A stretch of DNA of 49,036 nucleotides from Candidatus Pseudoscillospira faecavium (lineage in GTDB: Bacteria > Bacillota > Clostridia > Oscillospirales > Oscillospiraceae): positions 1 to 49,036 of the forward strand of contig CAJFVV010000001.1 in assembly GCA_904420565.1 (NCBI GenBank), given 5' to 3'. Shown here piece after piece: positions 9,125-17,214 of the stretch (position 1 is the first letter of the stretch; each line of letters opens with the position of its first letter). The position numbers and the translations under genes are program-made. Under the pieces are notes generated by a model. That model had not been told where the DNA came from. It worked only from the letters and a program-made list of their open reading frames with translations, and did no database searches.

Positions 9125-10250
9125 GAAAAAAGAGCCGCTGCTGCGCGTGGTCAAACACGCCGAACTCTCCAGGGGGCAAAGCATCGGCCTGCGCGTTTTG
9201 GCCGTATTGCTCGCACTGGTCGTAGGCGGCCTGTTCATCGCCTGCATCGGCTATAACCCCTTTGAAATTTACGGGGCCATTATTTCCGGCTGCTTCCGCT
9301 CCCCCATGGCCATCCAGTCCACAGTAAAATTCTGCATTCCCATGTGCATCTCCGCCCTGGGCGTCACTCTGGCCTTCAAAATGAAATTCTGGAATATCGG
9401 CGGCGAAGGCCAGCTGATTATGGGCGCCGTATTCGCCTCCTTTTTTGCCCTGTTCTGCAGCGGTATGCCCCATTTTCTGCTGCTGGCCGTCATGTTTATC
9501 GCCGGCTTTATCGGCGGCGGTCTCTGGGGCTTGATTCCCGCCGTCTGCCACGAAAAATGGGGCACCAATGAAACGCTGTTCACCCTGATGCTCAATTACA
9601 TTGCCCTGTATATCGTCGCTTTTCTGCGCGATGGTCCCTGGCGCGACCCTGAGGCCGCCGGCTTCAACAAAATCGCCCGTTTCGACGCCAACGCCATGCT
9701 GGATAAGGTATTCGGCGTGCACGCCGGCTGGATCATCATGCTGGTGCTGGTGGTGCTGGTTTCGATTTACCTGAACAAAACCAAGCACGGCTATGAAATC
9801 GGCGTGGTCGGCGAAAGCCGCGACACAGCCCGCTATGCCGGCATCAACGTCAAGCGCGTGGTGCTGCGCACCATGTTCCTCTCCGGCGGTATCGCCGGTA
9901 TCGCCGGCATGGTGCAGGCCACCGGCTCCGACATCACCCTGAGCACCGGCGTGGCCGGCGGCGTGGGCTTCACCGGCATCATCATCGCCTGGCTCGCCCA
10001 GCTCAACCCCTATGTTTCGCTGCTCATCTCCGCCGCCTTCAGCATCCTGGTCAAAGGCTCCAGCGTTGTGCAGTCCTCCTATGGGCTGTCCACCGACTGC
10101 GCCGAAGTGTTGCAGGGCATCATCCTGTTTTTCATCATGGCCATGGAATTCTTCATCCGTTATAAAATCGTATTCCGGGGCCACAAAGAAAAGCGTCCCG
10201 CTCTGAAGGAAACACCGGCTGTGCCGGGAAAGGAGGCTGACAACGCATGA
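9114..10250 (+). CDS. Nucleoside ABC importer permease 1
   Basis: Inner-membrane permease of the BPD_transp_2 (RbsC/LivH-like) family, 378 residues, with about 8-10 hydrophobic segments starting at residue 25 (LRVLAVLLALVVGGLFIACIGY). The stretch KMKFWNIGGEGQLIMGA is the hallmark of NupP-like permeases. The ATG lies inside the end of the ATPase gene, with GAGGAGG a few bases before. The C-terminal tail is charged. The gene ends in an ATGA overlap with the second permease, so the two are translationally coupled. Confidence 0.92.
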   Translation: MDAKKKEPLLRVVKHAELSRGQSIGLRVLAVLLALVVGGLFIACIGYNPFEIYGAIISGCFRSPMAIQSTVKFCIPMCISALGVTLAFKMKFWNIGGEGQLIMGAVFASFFALFCSGMPHFLLLAVMFIAGFIGGGLWGLIPAVCHEKWGTNETLFTLMLNYIALYIVAFLRDGPWRDPEAAGFNKIARFDANAMLDKVFGVHAGWIIMLVLVVLVSIYLNKTKHGYEIGVVGESRDTARYAGINVKRVVLRTMFLSGGIAGIAGMVQATGSDITLSTGVAGGVGFTGIIIAWLAQLNPYVSLLISAAFSILVKGSSVVQSSYGLSTDCAEVLQGIILFFIMAMEFFIRYKIVFRGHKEKRPALKETPAVPGKEADNA

Positions 10251-11194
10251 TGATTATTATGGCATTTATCGCCGCCGCTGTCAGCGCAGGCACGCCGCTC
10301 CTGTTCGGCACTGTAGGCGAGATTCTCTCTGAAAAAGTCGGCCACCTGAACCTCGGCGTGGAGGGCATGATGTCCATCGGCGCCGTGGCGGGCTTTGCCG
10401 CCGGCTATGCCACAGGCAATCTGGCTGCCGCCATGCTGGCTGCCTTTGCCGCCGGTATGCTGTCTGCCTTAATTTATGCCGTGCTTACCGTCAGTTTCAT
10501 GGCCAACCAGAATGTCATCGGCCTGACACTGACCATCTTCGGCATCGGCCTTTCCAACTTCATCGGCGTGTATATGATCGGCCAGACAGAAAGCAGCACC
10601 TGGCAGCTGCCTGCAAACCTGATTGCTCAAATGAGAAATGTACAGATTCCGGTTTTGACCGACATCCCGGTTCTGGGACAGCTTCTATTCCACTATGACC
10701 CCTTTACCTATGTAGGCATCGCCATCGCCCTGGTATGCGGCTGGTATCTGTTCCGCACAAAAGCGGGCCTGAATACCCAGGCCATTGGCGAAAACCCTGC
10801 CGCGGCCGACGCTGCCTCGATTCAGGTCACCAAATGGAAATATATCAATATCCTTCTGGGCGGCGGCATCTGCGGCATCGGCGGCGCTTATTGCTCCATG
10901 GTCATCAATGGCGGCGTCTGGATTTCCAACTGTGTCGGCGGTCTGGGCTGGATTGCCGTGGCTCTGGTCATTTTCGCCGCCTGGAAGCCTCAGATGGCCA
11001 TTTTGGGCAGCTTCCTGTTCGGTGCGCTGCGCATTTTGAAATACTATATGCCAGCCGTCATCCCCATCGCCTTTTTTGATATGCTGCCCTTTGTGATTAC
11101 CGCCATCGTGCTCCTGGTCGCCTCTATCCGCGGCACCAAAGGCAGCCGCATTCCCGAAAATCTGGGAAACAACTATTTCCGCGAAGAGCGGTAA
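10247..11194 (+). CDS. Nucleoside ABC importer permease 2
   Basis: Second, shorter permease of the same importer (NupQ-like), 315 residues, largely membrane-embedded. GEILSEKVGHLNLGVEGMM is the family signature near the N terminus, equivalent to the NIGGEGQ loop of permease 1. The start ATG shares bases with the TGA of the upstream gene and is preceded by AAGGAGG. It is the last gene of the importer operon, closed by a very stable terminator. Confidence 0.92.
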   Translation: MMIIMAFIAAAVSAGTPLLFGTVGEILSEKVGHLNLGVEGMMSIGAVAGFAAGYATGNLAAAMLAAFAAGMLSALIYAVLTVSFMANQNVIGLTLTIFGIGLSNFIGVYMIGQTESSTWQLPANLIAQMRNVQIPVLTDIPVLGQLLFHYDPFTYVGIAIALVCGWYLFRTKAGLNTQAIGENPAAADAASIQVTKWKYINILLGGGICGIGGAYCSMVINGGVWISNCVGGLGWIAVALVIFAAWKPQMAILGSFLFGALRILKYYMPAVIPIAFFDMLPFVITAIVLLVASIRGTKGSRIPENLGNNYFREER

Positions 11195-11205
11195 ACTCGT
11201 TATAC

Positions 11206-11245
11206 AAAGGGAGGAGCAAGCAGAACTGCTTGCTCCTCCCTTTTT
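11206..11245 (+). terminator. Bidirectional terminator between importer operon and prmA
   Basis: An 18-bp perfect stem, 11206-11223 with 11226-11243, ending in TTTTT. It sits between convergent genes and has an A run on the left, so it can serve both. Confidence 0.92.
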
Positions 11246-11252
11246 CGCGTTT

Positions 11253-12212
11253 TTATTCCGCCGCAAAGGCATACCAGCCTTCCTCCGTGCAGGTTTCCAC
11301 AATCTTCAGCCCCGCCTTTTTCAATCCCTCGGCCACTTCCTCCGCACGGGTGTCAATAATGCCGGAGCACAGAAATATGCCCTTGTCCGCCAAAAGCTCC
11401 CGCACAGTGCCCGCCAGGGCCAGAATAACGTCCGCCACAATATTGGCTAAGACAATATCATATCCGCCGCCGATTGCGGCACGCAGCTTCTTGTCACCCA
11501 GCAGGTCGCCGGCGCGCACGGTGTAACGCTCTTTTCCAATCCCATTGAGCGCCGCATTTTCATAAGCGACATCCACCGCTTTTTCATCGATATCACAGGC
11601 AAAGGCTTCCCTCGCGCCCAGGCGCAGGGCGGCAATGGATAAAATACCGCTGCCGCATCCCAAATCCAGCACCCGCTCGCCCCCGCGAATCCGCTTGTCC
11701 AGCTGAGTAAGGCACATGCGGGTCGTGGCATGCCCCCCCGTGCCAAAAGCCAGCCCCGGGTCGAGAATCAGGGGAATTCGGTCCCCCGCTTCAACTTCCA
11801 GCCACTGGGGCACAATCAAAAGCCGCTGTCCAATTTCGATAGGCTGGTAATACTGCTTCCAGTTATTTTCCCAATCTGCATCCTCTACACGCTTTATGCT
11901 GAGAATCATGGGGCCCAGCGCTGCCTTGCCGTGGGATTGTTTGAGTTCCTCCATAGCCAGGCGCACCTGCGCCACCGTGGCGGCGGCCGTTTCATCCTCC
12001 TCCAGATAGAACTTGACGCGGCATTTGCCCGCCTTTTCCCGCAGCAAATCCTCATCCACGTAATCCCAGTATTTTTCGTTGCGTTCCAGGAAGGTCCTGA
12101 AATCTTCCTCATCTTCGATTTCAATGCCGTCGATGCCCAGAGCGGACAACATCAGTTCCACCGGCTCCAGGCCTTCGCGGGCCGTATCAATGCAAAGCTG
12201 CAGCCATTTCAT
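11253..12212 (-). CDS. prmA: Ribosomal protein L11 methyltransferase
   Basis: Cytosolic S-adenosylmethionine-dependent enzyme that trimethylates ribosomal protein L11, 319 residues (normal length). The N-terminal L11-recognition part starts MKWLQLCIDTAREGLEPV. The methyltransferase domain has DPGLAFGTGGHATTRMCL and motif I VLDLGCGSGILSIAALRLGA (about residues 180-199), then DIVLANIVADVI (the NxxA/P-type motif). Its RBS is the end of the upstream gene: GAGGAGGAATGA, 6 bases before the ATG, so the two genes are tightly coupled. Confidence 0.95.
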   Translation of the reverse strand: MKWLQLCIDTAREGLEPVELMLSALGIDGIEIEDEEDFRTFLERNEKYWDYVDEDLLREKAGKCRVKFYLEEDETAAATVAQVRLAMEELKQSHGKAALGPMILSIKRVEDADWENNWKQYYQPIEIGQRLLIVPQWLEVEAGDRIPLILDPGLAFGTGGHATTRMCLTQLDKRIRGGERVLDLGCGSGILSIAALRLGAREAFACDIDEKAVDVAYENAALNGIGKERYTVRAGDLLGDKKLRAAIGGGYDIVLANIVADVILALAGTVRELLADKGIFLCSGIIDTRAEEVAEGLKKAGLKIVETCTEEGWYAFAAE

Positions 12213-12218
12213 GCGCCT

Positions 12219-12803
12219 TCATTCCTCCTCAGATGCTGCACTGTCCTGCTTTTCTGCCTTTTTTCGGCTGTGCCGGCTCTTTTTCTCTTCCGGTGCACCG
12301 TTCTCCCTTGCCCGCAGGATGTCCGTCATGCGGCGGCCAGCCAGGGCATAGGCATAGCTGAGCAATGCAAAGTGCATGGCCGTCTGGGCCAGTTCATCCT
12401 CCGCCAAATCTTCCGGAAGCTGGTCGGCAGCACTATTGAGGGCGCTGCTCAGCTCCGCGCAGAAGCGGTCATAATTCTCCTGCACGCTGCCTTCGGCCAT
12501 GCCCTGGCGGGTCAGCAGGGCCACATCCTTCACCGAAAGCACCTGCTTGAGCACACAGATCATGGTCAAATACGCCAAATGGGTGGCATTGTAGCGTTTT
12601 CCCTCTGCCCGCGGCGCCACGCCGTCTTTGATGTAATTATTGATCATAGCCGCCGTCAGGGCATCTTCATCGCCGAAATGGATGGTTTGGCGGCCCATCA
12701 GCGCCAGCACCTGATCCATATACAGCGGAATATCCGGAAGATTTTCCCAGGATGCCGGACGCTGCTCCTGCAGCCGCTGCTTCAAATCGCGAATTTCTTC
12801 CAT
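12219..12803 (-). CDS. DUF1836 domain protein (putative regulator)
   Basis: 194-residue soluble protein matching the DUF1836 family of Bacillota, which has an N-terminal helix-turn-helix of MerR-like appearance (LPDIPLYMDQVLALMG... then INNYIKDGVAPRAEGKRY) and a helical C-terminal part. The last 25 residues are charged and rich in Lys/Glu/Ser. The start at 12803 is chosen because GAGGAGGAAG precedes it by 5 bases; the upstream in-frame ATG at 12827 overlaps that RBS. Regulation: three copies of TTGCATTTT (either strand) overlap its promoter and leader, suggesting autoregulation. The function is not established for the family. It is cotranscribed with prmA. Confidence 0.82.
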   Translation of the reverse strand: MEEIRDLKQRLQEQRPASWENLPDIPLYMDQVLALMGRQTIHFGDEDALTAAMINNYIKDGVAPRAEGKRYNATHLAYLTMICVLKQVLSVKDVALLTRQGMAEGSVQENYDRFCAELSSALNSAADQLPEDLAEDELAQTAMHFALLSYAYALAGRRMTDILRARENGAPEEKKSRHSRKKAEKQDSAASEEE

Positions 12804-12817
12804 CGCAACTTCCTCCT

Positions 12818-12876
12818 CAAAATGCAATCCCGTTTATAATATTTGCATTTTATCATACTTTTTCTCAAAATGCAAT
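12818..12876 (-). promoter_or_regulatory. Promoter with three TTGCATTTT motifs (putative operator)
   Basis: On the minus strand, TTGCAT (12870-12875), 17-bp spacer, TAAAAT (12847-12852). Copies of AAAATGCAA/TTGCATTTT lie at 12819-12827, 12843-12851 and 12867-12875; the last two form an inverted repeat that covers both promoter boxes. Confidence 0.65.
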
Positions 12877-13033
12877 TCATAACACAAGATAATACAATGA
12901 AGAAAATAACATGCTGTCTGCTGAGGGACGCTGTCGAACATTGGAAAAATTTCTCTTTTTGCCGTGGGTTTTCTTCTTTTCCAGTGTAAAATAGATTAGA
13001 GAGATCTTTTTGCAGAGAGGGGAGGGAGCTGCC

Positions 13034-13576
13034 GTGCAGGAGCAGGAGATCATCCGTCTGATGAAACAGCGCGACGAACACGGTGCAGAAGCCTTTCTTC
13101 AGTACTACACCCCTCTGCTGCGTTATATCATCGCTCCTATCCTCCCCAATGAAAAGGATCAGGAGGATTGTTTGTCTGAAATTTCCCTGCGCGTCTGGAA
13201 CAACATCGGTTCATATGACCCCAGCCGCGGCAGCTGGACCGCCTGGCTCACCGCTTTGGGCCGCAACGCCGCTTTGAACCACGCCAGACAGGCCCGACAC
13301 ACAGCCGGGGAAGAAGCCCTCAGTGACCAGATCCCCGCCCGGGAACTCACGCCGGAAGCCGCCGCATTGCTGAAAGAACAGCAGGAAGCCCTGCAGCGTG
13401 CGCTCCAGCGGCTGAGCCCCGGTGAAAAACAGCTGCTGTACCGCAAGTATTACTATCTGCAGTCCACCGCCCAGATCGCCGCCGAGCTGGGCACAACCGA
13501 GCGCGCTGTGGAGGGGAAATTGTATCGTCTGAAAAAACGGCTGCGCAAATGGATGGGAGGTGAACACCATGCATGA
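13034..13576 (+). CDS. RNA polymerase sigma factor, sigma-70/ECF-like
   Basis: 180-residue sigma factor with region 2 (about residues 20-85: LRYIIAPILPNEKDQEDCLSEISLRVWNN, then SWTAWLTALGRNAALNHARQ) and region 4 (about 125-175: LSPGEKQLLYRKYYYLQSTAQIAAELGTTERAVEGKLYRLKKRLRK, a helix-turn-helix). The GTG start at 13034 is chosen for the GGGGAGGGAG just upstream; a TTG at 13010 would extend it by 8 residues without RBS. It overlaps the next gene by 8 bases, so the two products are made together; the partner is a membrane protein, the usual sigma/membrane-regulator pair. Target promoters are unknown. Confidence 0.88.
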   Translation: MQEQEIIRLMKQRDEHGAEAFLQYYTPLLRYIIAPILPNEKDQEDCLSEISLRVWNNIGSYDPSRGSWTAWLTALGRNAALNHARQARHTAGEEALSDQIPARELTPEAAALLKEQQEALQRALQRLSPGEKQLLYRKYYYLQSTAQIAAELGTTERAVEGKLYRLKKRLRKWMGGEHHA

Positions 13577-15074
13577 TCCCCGCTGCACGCCCCCTGAAGA
13601 GGCCGCTTTGGAGCATCTGCTGCAGGCCAGCCTGCCGGAACTGCCGCCAGCTGAAATTGCGCAGGGTGTTACCCCCTGGCGCCGGGCTATGGACCGAATT
13701 CTCTGGGGCCTGGCCCTCACCAGCATTACGCTGCAGTTTTGGAATCTGCAATATCTTTTGCCCACCATTGGGCTGGTGCTGCTGATGCTGGGCTTTCGTG
13801 CCCTGCGCCGGGAAAATGGCTGGCTGGCTGGCTGCTTTGTGCTGGCCGCATTCCGCTTGGCCTGCACCTGCTTCCTTTTGGTGATAAACGCCGCTTTGTA
13901 CCGAGAAGTTTTCTATGCTCTCCCCTGGAATCCGCTTTCTGTCCGCCTCTTTTTTTATGCAGTGCAGCTTCTCCAGCTGTTTTGCTTCTGGCAGGGCCTG
14001 CGCGGCCTGCAGCGCCGGGCGGGCCAGCCCATTCGCGCAGGCGGCGCGGCGGCGCTGCTGTTCTGGTATGCGCTGCTGTTCCCTCTGTTTTTGCTGCAAT
14101 ACCAGGGCTGGTTCGGTATCATTGCCCTTCTGGTGCTCTATTATCTGATCCTGCGCAGTATCTACGGTCTTTCGTTCAACATGGAGAAAGCCGGCTATTG
14201 TGTGCGCCCTGCATCTGTGAAATTATCCGACCGGATGCTGTGCCTGCTGTTGTGTGTGCTGCTGGCGGCCGGCTTTGCCGGAGCCCATCTTTTCAGCAGC
14301 CGCTATGCCATGGACTGGGCCCCCGCCCCGAGCGCCGCTTCTGCGGATCAGGCAGCCTGCGCCCGGCTGGCCGCGCTGGGATTCCCGCAACGCGTCCTGG
14401 CCGATCTCACGCCGGAGGATCTGGCTGCGTGCGCCGATGCAGAGCAGGTCTGGGTACACACCAGCGATTGCTCCGCCGAAACAAATGAGCTTGCCGTCCC
14501 GGTGCCGCCCAAACATTTACAAATCACAACCGTCGCCGTGCGGCTGCCCGGCGCGGAAGAGCCGCATTACAAAATCTTTCACCACTTTTTCTGGGCCGGC
14601 GATCTTCCGTTCTACGGAACGGAATCCCTCCAACTGCAAGCCATGCAGCTTTTGGACGAAGATCGCCTGCAGGAGAACGATGTTGCAGGCCAGGTGCTCT
14701 ATGACAGCAGCGGCGCCACTTACTGCGCTCCTTATCACGCGATCATTGCTGTGGATACACTCGAGGAATACGACCCCTTCTTTGGGGTATCGGAAATACA
14801 CTCCAGCAAAATCCGCGCTGCATTTTCTTATCCCGCCCGCAGTGAAAACCAGCGCGGTTATCTCACCTATACAATGGATGCATCCCAATGCAATGAGAAC
14901 TCGATTCTCTACGACTGGCTCCAGTACATCCACCAGAACGGCTGGGTGCAGTATCCTGTGCGCTCTGCCCTGTCCTACCAAGCGTTCCCCTACGGCAGCG
15001 ATGGTCCCTTTTCCTGTTTTGAAGATACCATTCAGCTCTTCACGAATACGGCTGCCTCGGATACCGCCTCCTGA
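13569..15074 (+). CDS. Polytopic membrane protein, putative sigma-factor partner
   Basis: 501 residues. A cytosolic N terminus of about 40 residues (no obvious zinc anti-sigma HxxxCxxC motif) is followed by TPWRRAMDRILWGLALTSITLQFW and about 6-7 membrane segments up to residue about 240, then a large extracytoplasmic region of about 260 residues without a recognised domain. The start at 13569 has GGGAGGTG 6 bases before. Overlap with the sigma gene suggests it restrains or signals to that sigma factor, the C-terminal part acting as sensor; this is inference from arrangement. Similar TPWRRAM...LWGLAL proteins occur next to sigma factors in Clostridia as far as I recall. A strong terminator follows. 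Confidence 0.7.
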   Translation: MHDPRCTPPEEAALEHLLQASLPELPPAEIAQGVTPWRRAMDRILWGLALTSITLQFWNLQYLLPTIGLVLLMLGFRALRRENGWLAGCFVLAAFRLACTCFLLVINAALYREVFYALPWNPLSVRLFFYAVQLLQLFCFWQGLRGLQRRAGQPIRAGGAAALLFWYALLFPLFLLQYQGWFGIIALLVLYYLILRSIYGLSFNMEKAGYCVRPASVKLSDRMLCLLLCVLLAAGFAGAHLFSSRYAMDWAPAPSAASADQAACARLAALGFPQRVLADLTPEDLAACADAEQVWVHTSDCSAETNELAVPVPPKHLQITTVAVRLPGAEEPHYKIFHHFFWAGDLPFYGTESLQLQAMQLLDEDRLQENDVAGQVLYDSSGATYCAPYHAIIAVDTLEEYDPFFGVSEIHSSKIRAAFSYPARSENQRGYLTYTMDASQCNENSILYDWLQYIHQNGWVQYPVRSALSYQAFPYGSDGPFSCFEDTIQLFTNTAASDTAS

Positions 15075-15082
15075 CCGCAGAA

Positions 15083-15125
15083 ACCGCCCCTGCACCGGAA
15101 AATCCCGGTGCAGGGGCGGTTCTTT
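15083..15125 (+). terminator. Bidirectional terminator after the sigma operon
   Basis: A 16-bp perfect stem, 15083-15098 with 15105-15120, followed by TCTTT. It lies between convergent genes. Confidence 0.8.
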
Positions 15126-15141
15126 CCTGCCGCGCTGCCCA

Positions 15142-15588
15142 TCAGCGGCTCACATACTTCCAGAGGGCCCGGGCTGCCAAAGCCAGCAGCCAGCCAATCC
15201 CCCACAAAAGGCTCAGATTCAGCAGCGTCCAGCAGAGGGTTATGGTCCTTCCGCCATTTCCCGGCAGCAAAAGCAGTCCCACACCCCAGAGCAAAATCAA
15301 TCCGGCTGCAAATACAATCAGCCCCCAGGGCCGCTTTTTCTTTTGCGGCTCTTCCAGGCCCAGCAGCTCCCCCGGCGTCACCTCCAGCACCCGGCACAGC
15401 TCTGCCAGCCGCTCGGCGGTGGGAAAAGCCTGGCCGCTCTCCCATTTGGCCACGGCCTGGCGGCTTACATCCAGTTTTTCCGCCAGCGTCTCCTGGGAAA
15501 AGCCCAGGGCCTTGCGCCGGCGGGCAATCACCGTTCCGGCGGGCAGAGGCTGTTCCACCTGTGCCGCCGATACCTTTTCTTCGCTCAT
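15142..15588 (-). CDS. Xre-type helix-turn-helix regulator with membrane segments
   Basis: 148 residues. An Xre/Cro helix-turn-helix (about residues 17-72: VIARRRKALGFSQETLAEKL, then VSRQAVAKWESGQAFPTAERLAELCRVLEV) is followed by a basic KKKRPW and two membrane helices (about 88-107 and 117-140). This HTH-plus-TM layout is common in Clostridia and suggests a DNA-binding protein held at the membrane. Its own promoter overlaps an inverted repeat, hinting at autoregulation. The targets are unknown. Confidence 0.85.
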   Translation of the reverse strand: MSEEKVSAAQVEQPLPAGTVIARRRKALGFSQETLAEKLDVSRQAVAKWESGQAFPTAERLAELCRVLEVTPGELLGLEEPQKKKRPWGLIVFAAGLILLWGVGLLLLPGNGGRTITLCWTLLNLSLLWGIGWLLALAARALWKYVSR

Positions 15589-15620
15589 AAGCGCTGTCCC
15601 CTTTCGTTCTTGCTGCCCTC

Positions 15621-15676
15621 AGCATAGCGATTTTTTGCCTCGCCGGCAACCAACTCAGGGGGCAACTTTTGGTTGC
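15621..15676 (-). promoter_or_regulatory. Promoter and inverted repeat upstream of the Xre-TM gene
   Basis: On the minus strand, TTGCCG (15644-15649), 17-bp spacer, TATGCT (15621-15626). GCAACCAA (15646-15653) and TTGGTTGC (15669-15676) form an inverted repeat with a 15-base gap overlapping the -35 box, a plausible autoregulatory operator. Confidence 0.6.
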
Positions 15677-15701
15677 GGTGCCTAAATGGACGTCTTTTTT
15701 C

Positions 15702-17090
15702 TCATTTTCCCACACAAAAACGGGAAAAAATCGTTTCCACCAAATCTTCACGGATGGTTTTGCCTGTCAGCTCGCCCAAAGCATCCAGCGCCTCTTCGGC
15801 ATCCGTCAGCACAGCGTCGGGGGTCAGCCCGCCGCGCAGGGCGCCGAGCGCCGAGCGCACCGCCGTCAGCGCCCGTTCAATGGCTGCGCCTTGGCGGCTG
15901 TTGGTAACCACCGTGCCCGCCGCCGTTTCCCCGGCCGGATACAGCGCCGCCACGGCCCGCTCCAGGTCCTCCAGCCCCTGGCCCGTCACATTGGACAGCG
16001 CCACCACTGCGGCGGGCGGATGATCCAGATCAGCCAAAACCCGATCCATTGCCGGCAGCGGCCGCCCCGCCGTCAAATCCCGCTTGGACCAAACGAGAAT
16101 CCAGCGCCCCTGCTTCGCCGCCTGGCGCAGCAGGGCCTGATCCTCCGATGTCACCTCTGCGGCGCTGTCCAGCACGGCCAGCACCAAGGATGCCTGTTCC
16201 AGCGCTGAGCGGGAGCGTTCCACACCGATTTTCTCCACGGCATCCTCCGTCTCCCGAATGCCCGCCGTATCGGTCAGGCGCAGCAGCACGCCGCCGCACA
16301 GCACCTTTTCTTCCACCGTGTCCCGGGTGGTCCCGGCCACATCGGTCACAATCGCCCGGTCAAATCCCAGCAAGGCATTGAGCAGGGAAGATTTTCCCAC
16401 ATTGGGCCGCCCCACAATCACCGTGGGCACCCCCCGTTTCAAAATGCGGCCCCGCTCTGTGGTGTCCACCAGCGCCTGCAATGTCTTCTCCCCGGTCTCC
16501 AAGGCTGCTTCCAGCTCCGTGCGCTGCAGGGGCGCAATGTCCTCGTCCGGGTAATCCACCACGGCATAAAACCGGGCGGCAACATCCATCAGCATATCGT
16601 AGACGGCGCCCACAGCCCGCGCCAGTGCGCCGTTTACCTGCATCGCAGCATTGCGGGCCTCCTCCGCCGTCTCCGCATCGATCAAATCAATCACCGCCTC
16701 AGCGGCAGTCAAATCCATTCGGCCATTGAGAAACGCGCGCTTGGTGAATTCCCCCGGCTTTGCCTGCCGTGCCCCTGCGGCAAGCAGTGCGCGCAACCCC
16801 TCTTCCAACACCACCGGAGAACCATGGCACTGCAATTCCACGACATCTTCGCCTGTGTAACTGTGGGGCGCCGGAAATACCACGGCCAGGCAGTCGTCAA
16901 TCACCGCCCCCGTGCAGTCCAATAAGCTGCACCGCACCAGCGTGCGCGCCGGCGCCTCGGCCAGTTTTGCGCCGCCGGGCCGCCGCACCACCGCCTCTGC
17001 CGCAGCTACAGCGCCGTCCCCGCTGACGCGGAGCACACCAACAGCTGCCGCCACGCCCCGCGCTGTGGAAATTGCCGCAATGGGTTCCAT
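15702..17090 (-). CDS. mnmE: tRNA modification GTPase MnmE
   Basis: Works with MnmG to place the carboxymethylaminomethyl group on uridine 34 of certain tRNAs. It has 462 residues. The N-terminal tetrahydrofolate-binding domain starts EPIAAISTARGVAAAVGVLRVSG. A G domain is inserted in the helical domain: G1 GRPNVGKSS, G2 AGTTRDT, G3 DTAGIRET, and a G4 that reads SKRD instead of NKxD. The C-terminal FCVGK carries the conserved catalytic-loop cysteine (family FCIGK). The start at 17090 is placed 8 bases after AAGGAGG; an ATG two codons earlier is too close to it. mnmG lies 5 kb away on the same strand, separated by unrelated genes. Confidence 0.96.
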   Translation of the reverse strand: MEPIAAISTARGVAAAVGVLRVSGDGAVAAAEAVVRRPGGAKLAEAPARTLVRCSLLDCTGAVIDDCLAVVFPAPHSYTGEDVVELQCHGSPVVLEEGLRALLAAGARQAKPGEFTKRAFLNGRMDLTAAEAVIDLIDAETAEEARNAAMQVNGALARAVGAVYDMLMDVAARFYAVVDYPDEDIAPLQRTELEAALETGEKTLQALVDTTERGRILKRGVPTVIVGRPNVGKSSLLNALLGFDRAIVTDVAGTTRDTVEEKVLCGGVLLRLTDTAGIRETEDAVEKIGVERSRSALEQASLVLAVLDSAAEVTSEDQALLRQAAKQGRWILVWSKRDLTAGRPLPAMDRVLADLDHPPAAVVALSNVTGQGLEDLERAVAALYPAGETAAGTVVTNSRQGAAIERALTAVRSALGALRGGLTPDAVLTDAEEALDALGELTGKTIREDLVETIFSRFCVGK

Positions 17091-17160
17091 ATGCATTGCC
17101 TCCTTGTCGTTTGATTCACGCCGGCGCACATTCCTTTCCGTGCGTCAGTCTCCGCCTGAT

Positions 17161-17204
17161 AAAAACAGCCAGAGCCTTCCTCCCTGCGGAATACCCTGGC
17201 TGTT
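17161..17204 (-). terminator. Terminator upstream of mnmE (end of the Imm51-like gene)
   Basis: AACAGCCAG (minus strand 17204-17196) pairs with CTGGCTGTT (17172-17164), followed on the minus strand by TTTTTATC. The loop is long (23 bases). Confidence 0.6.
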
Positions 17205-17214
17205 ATGCTGTTGT

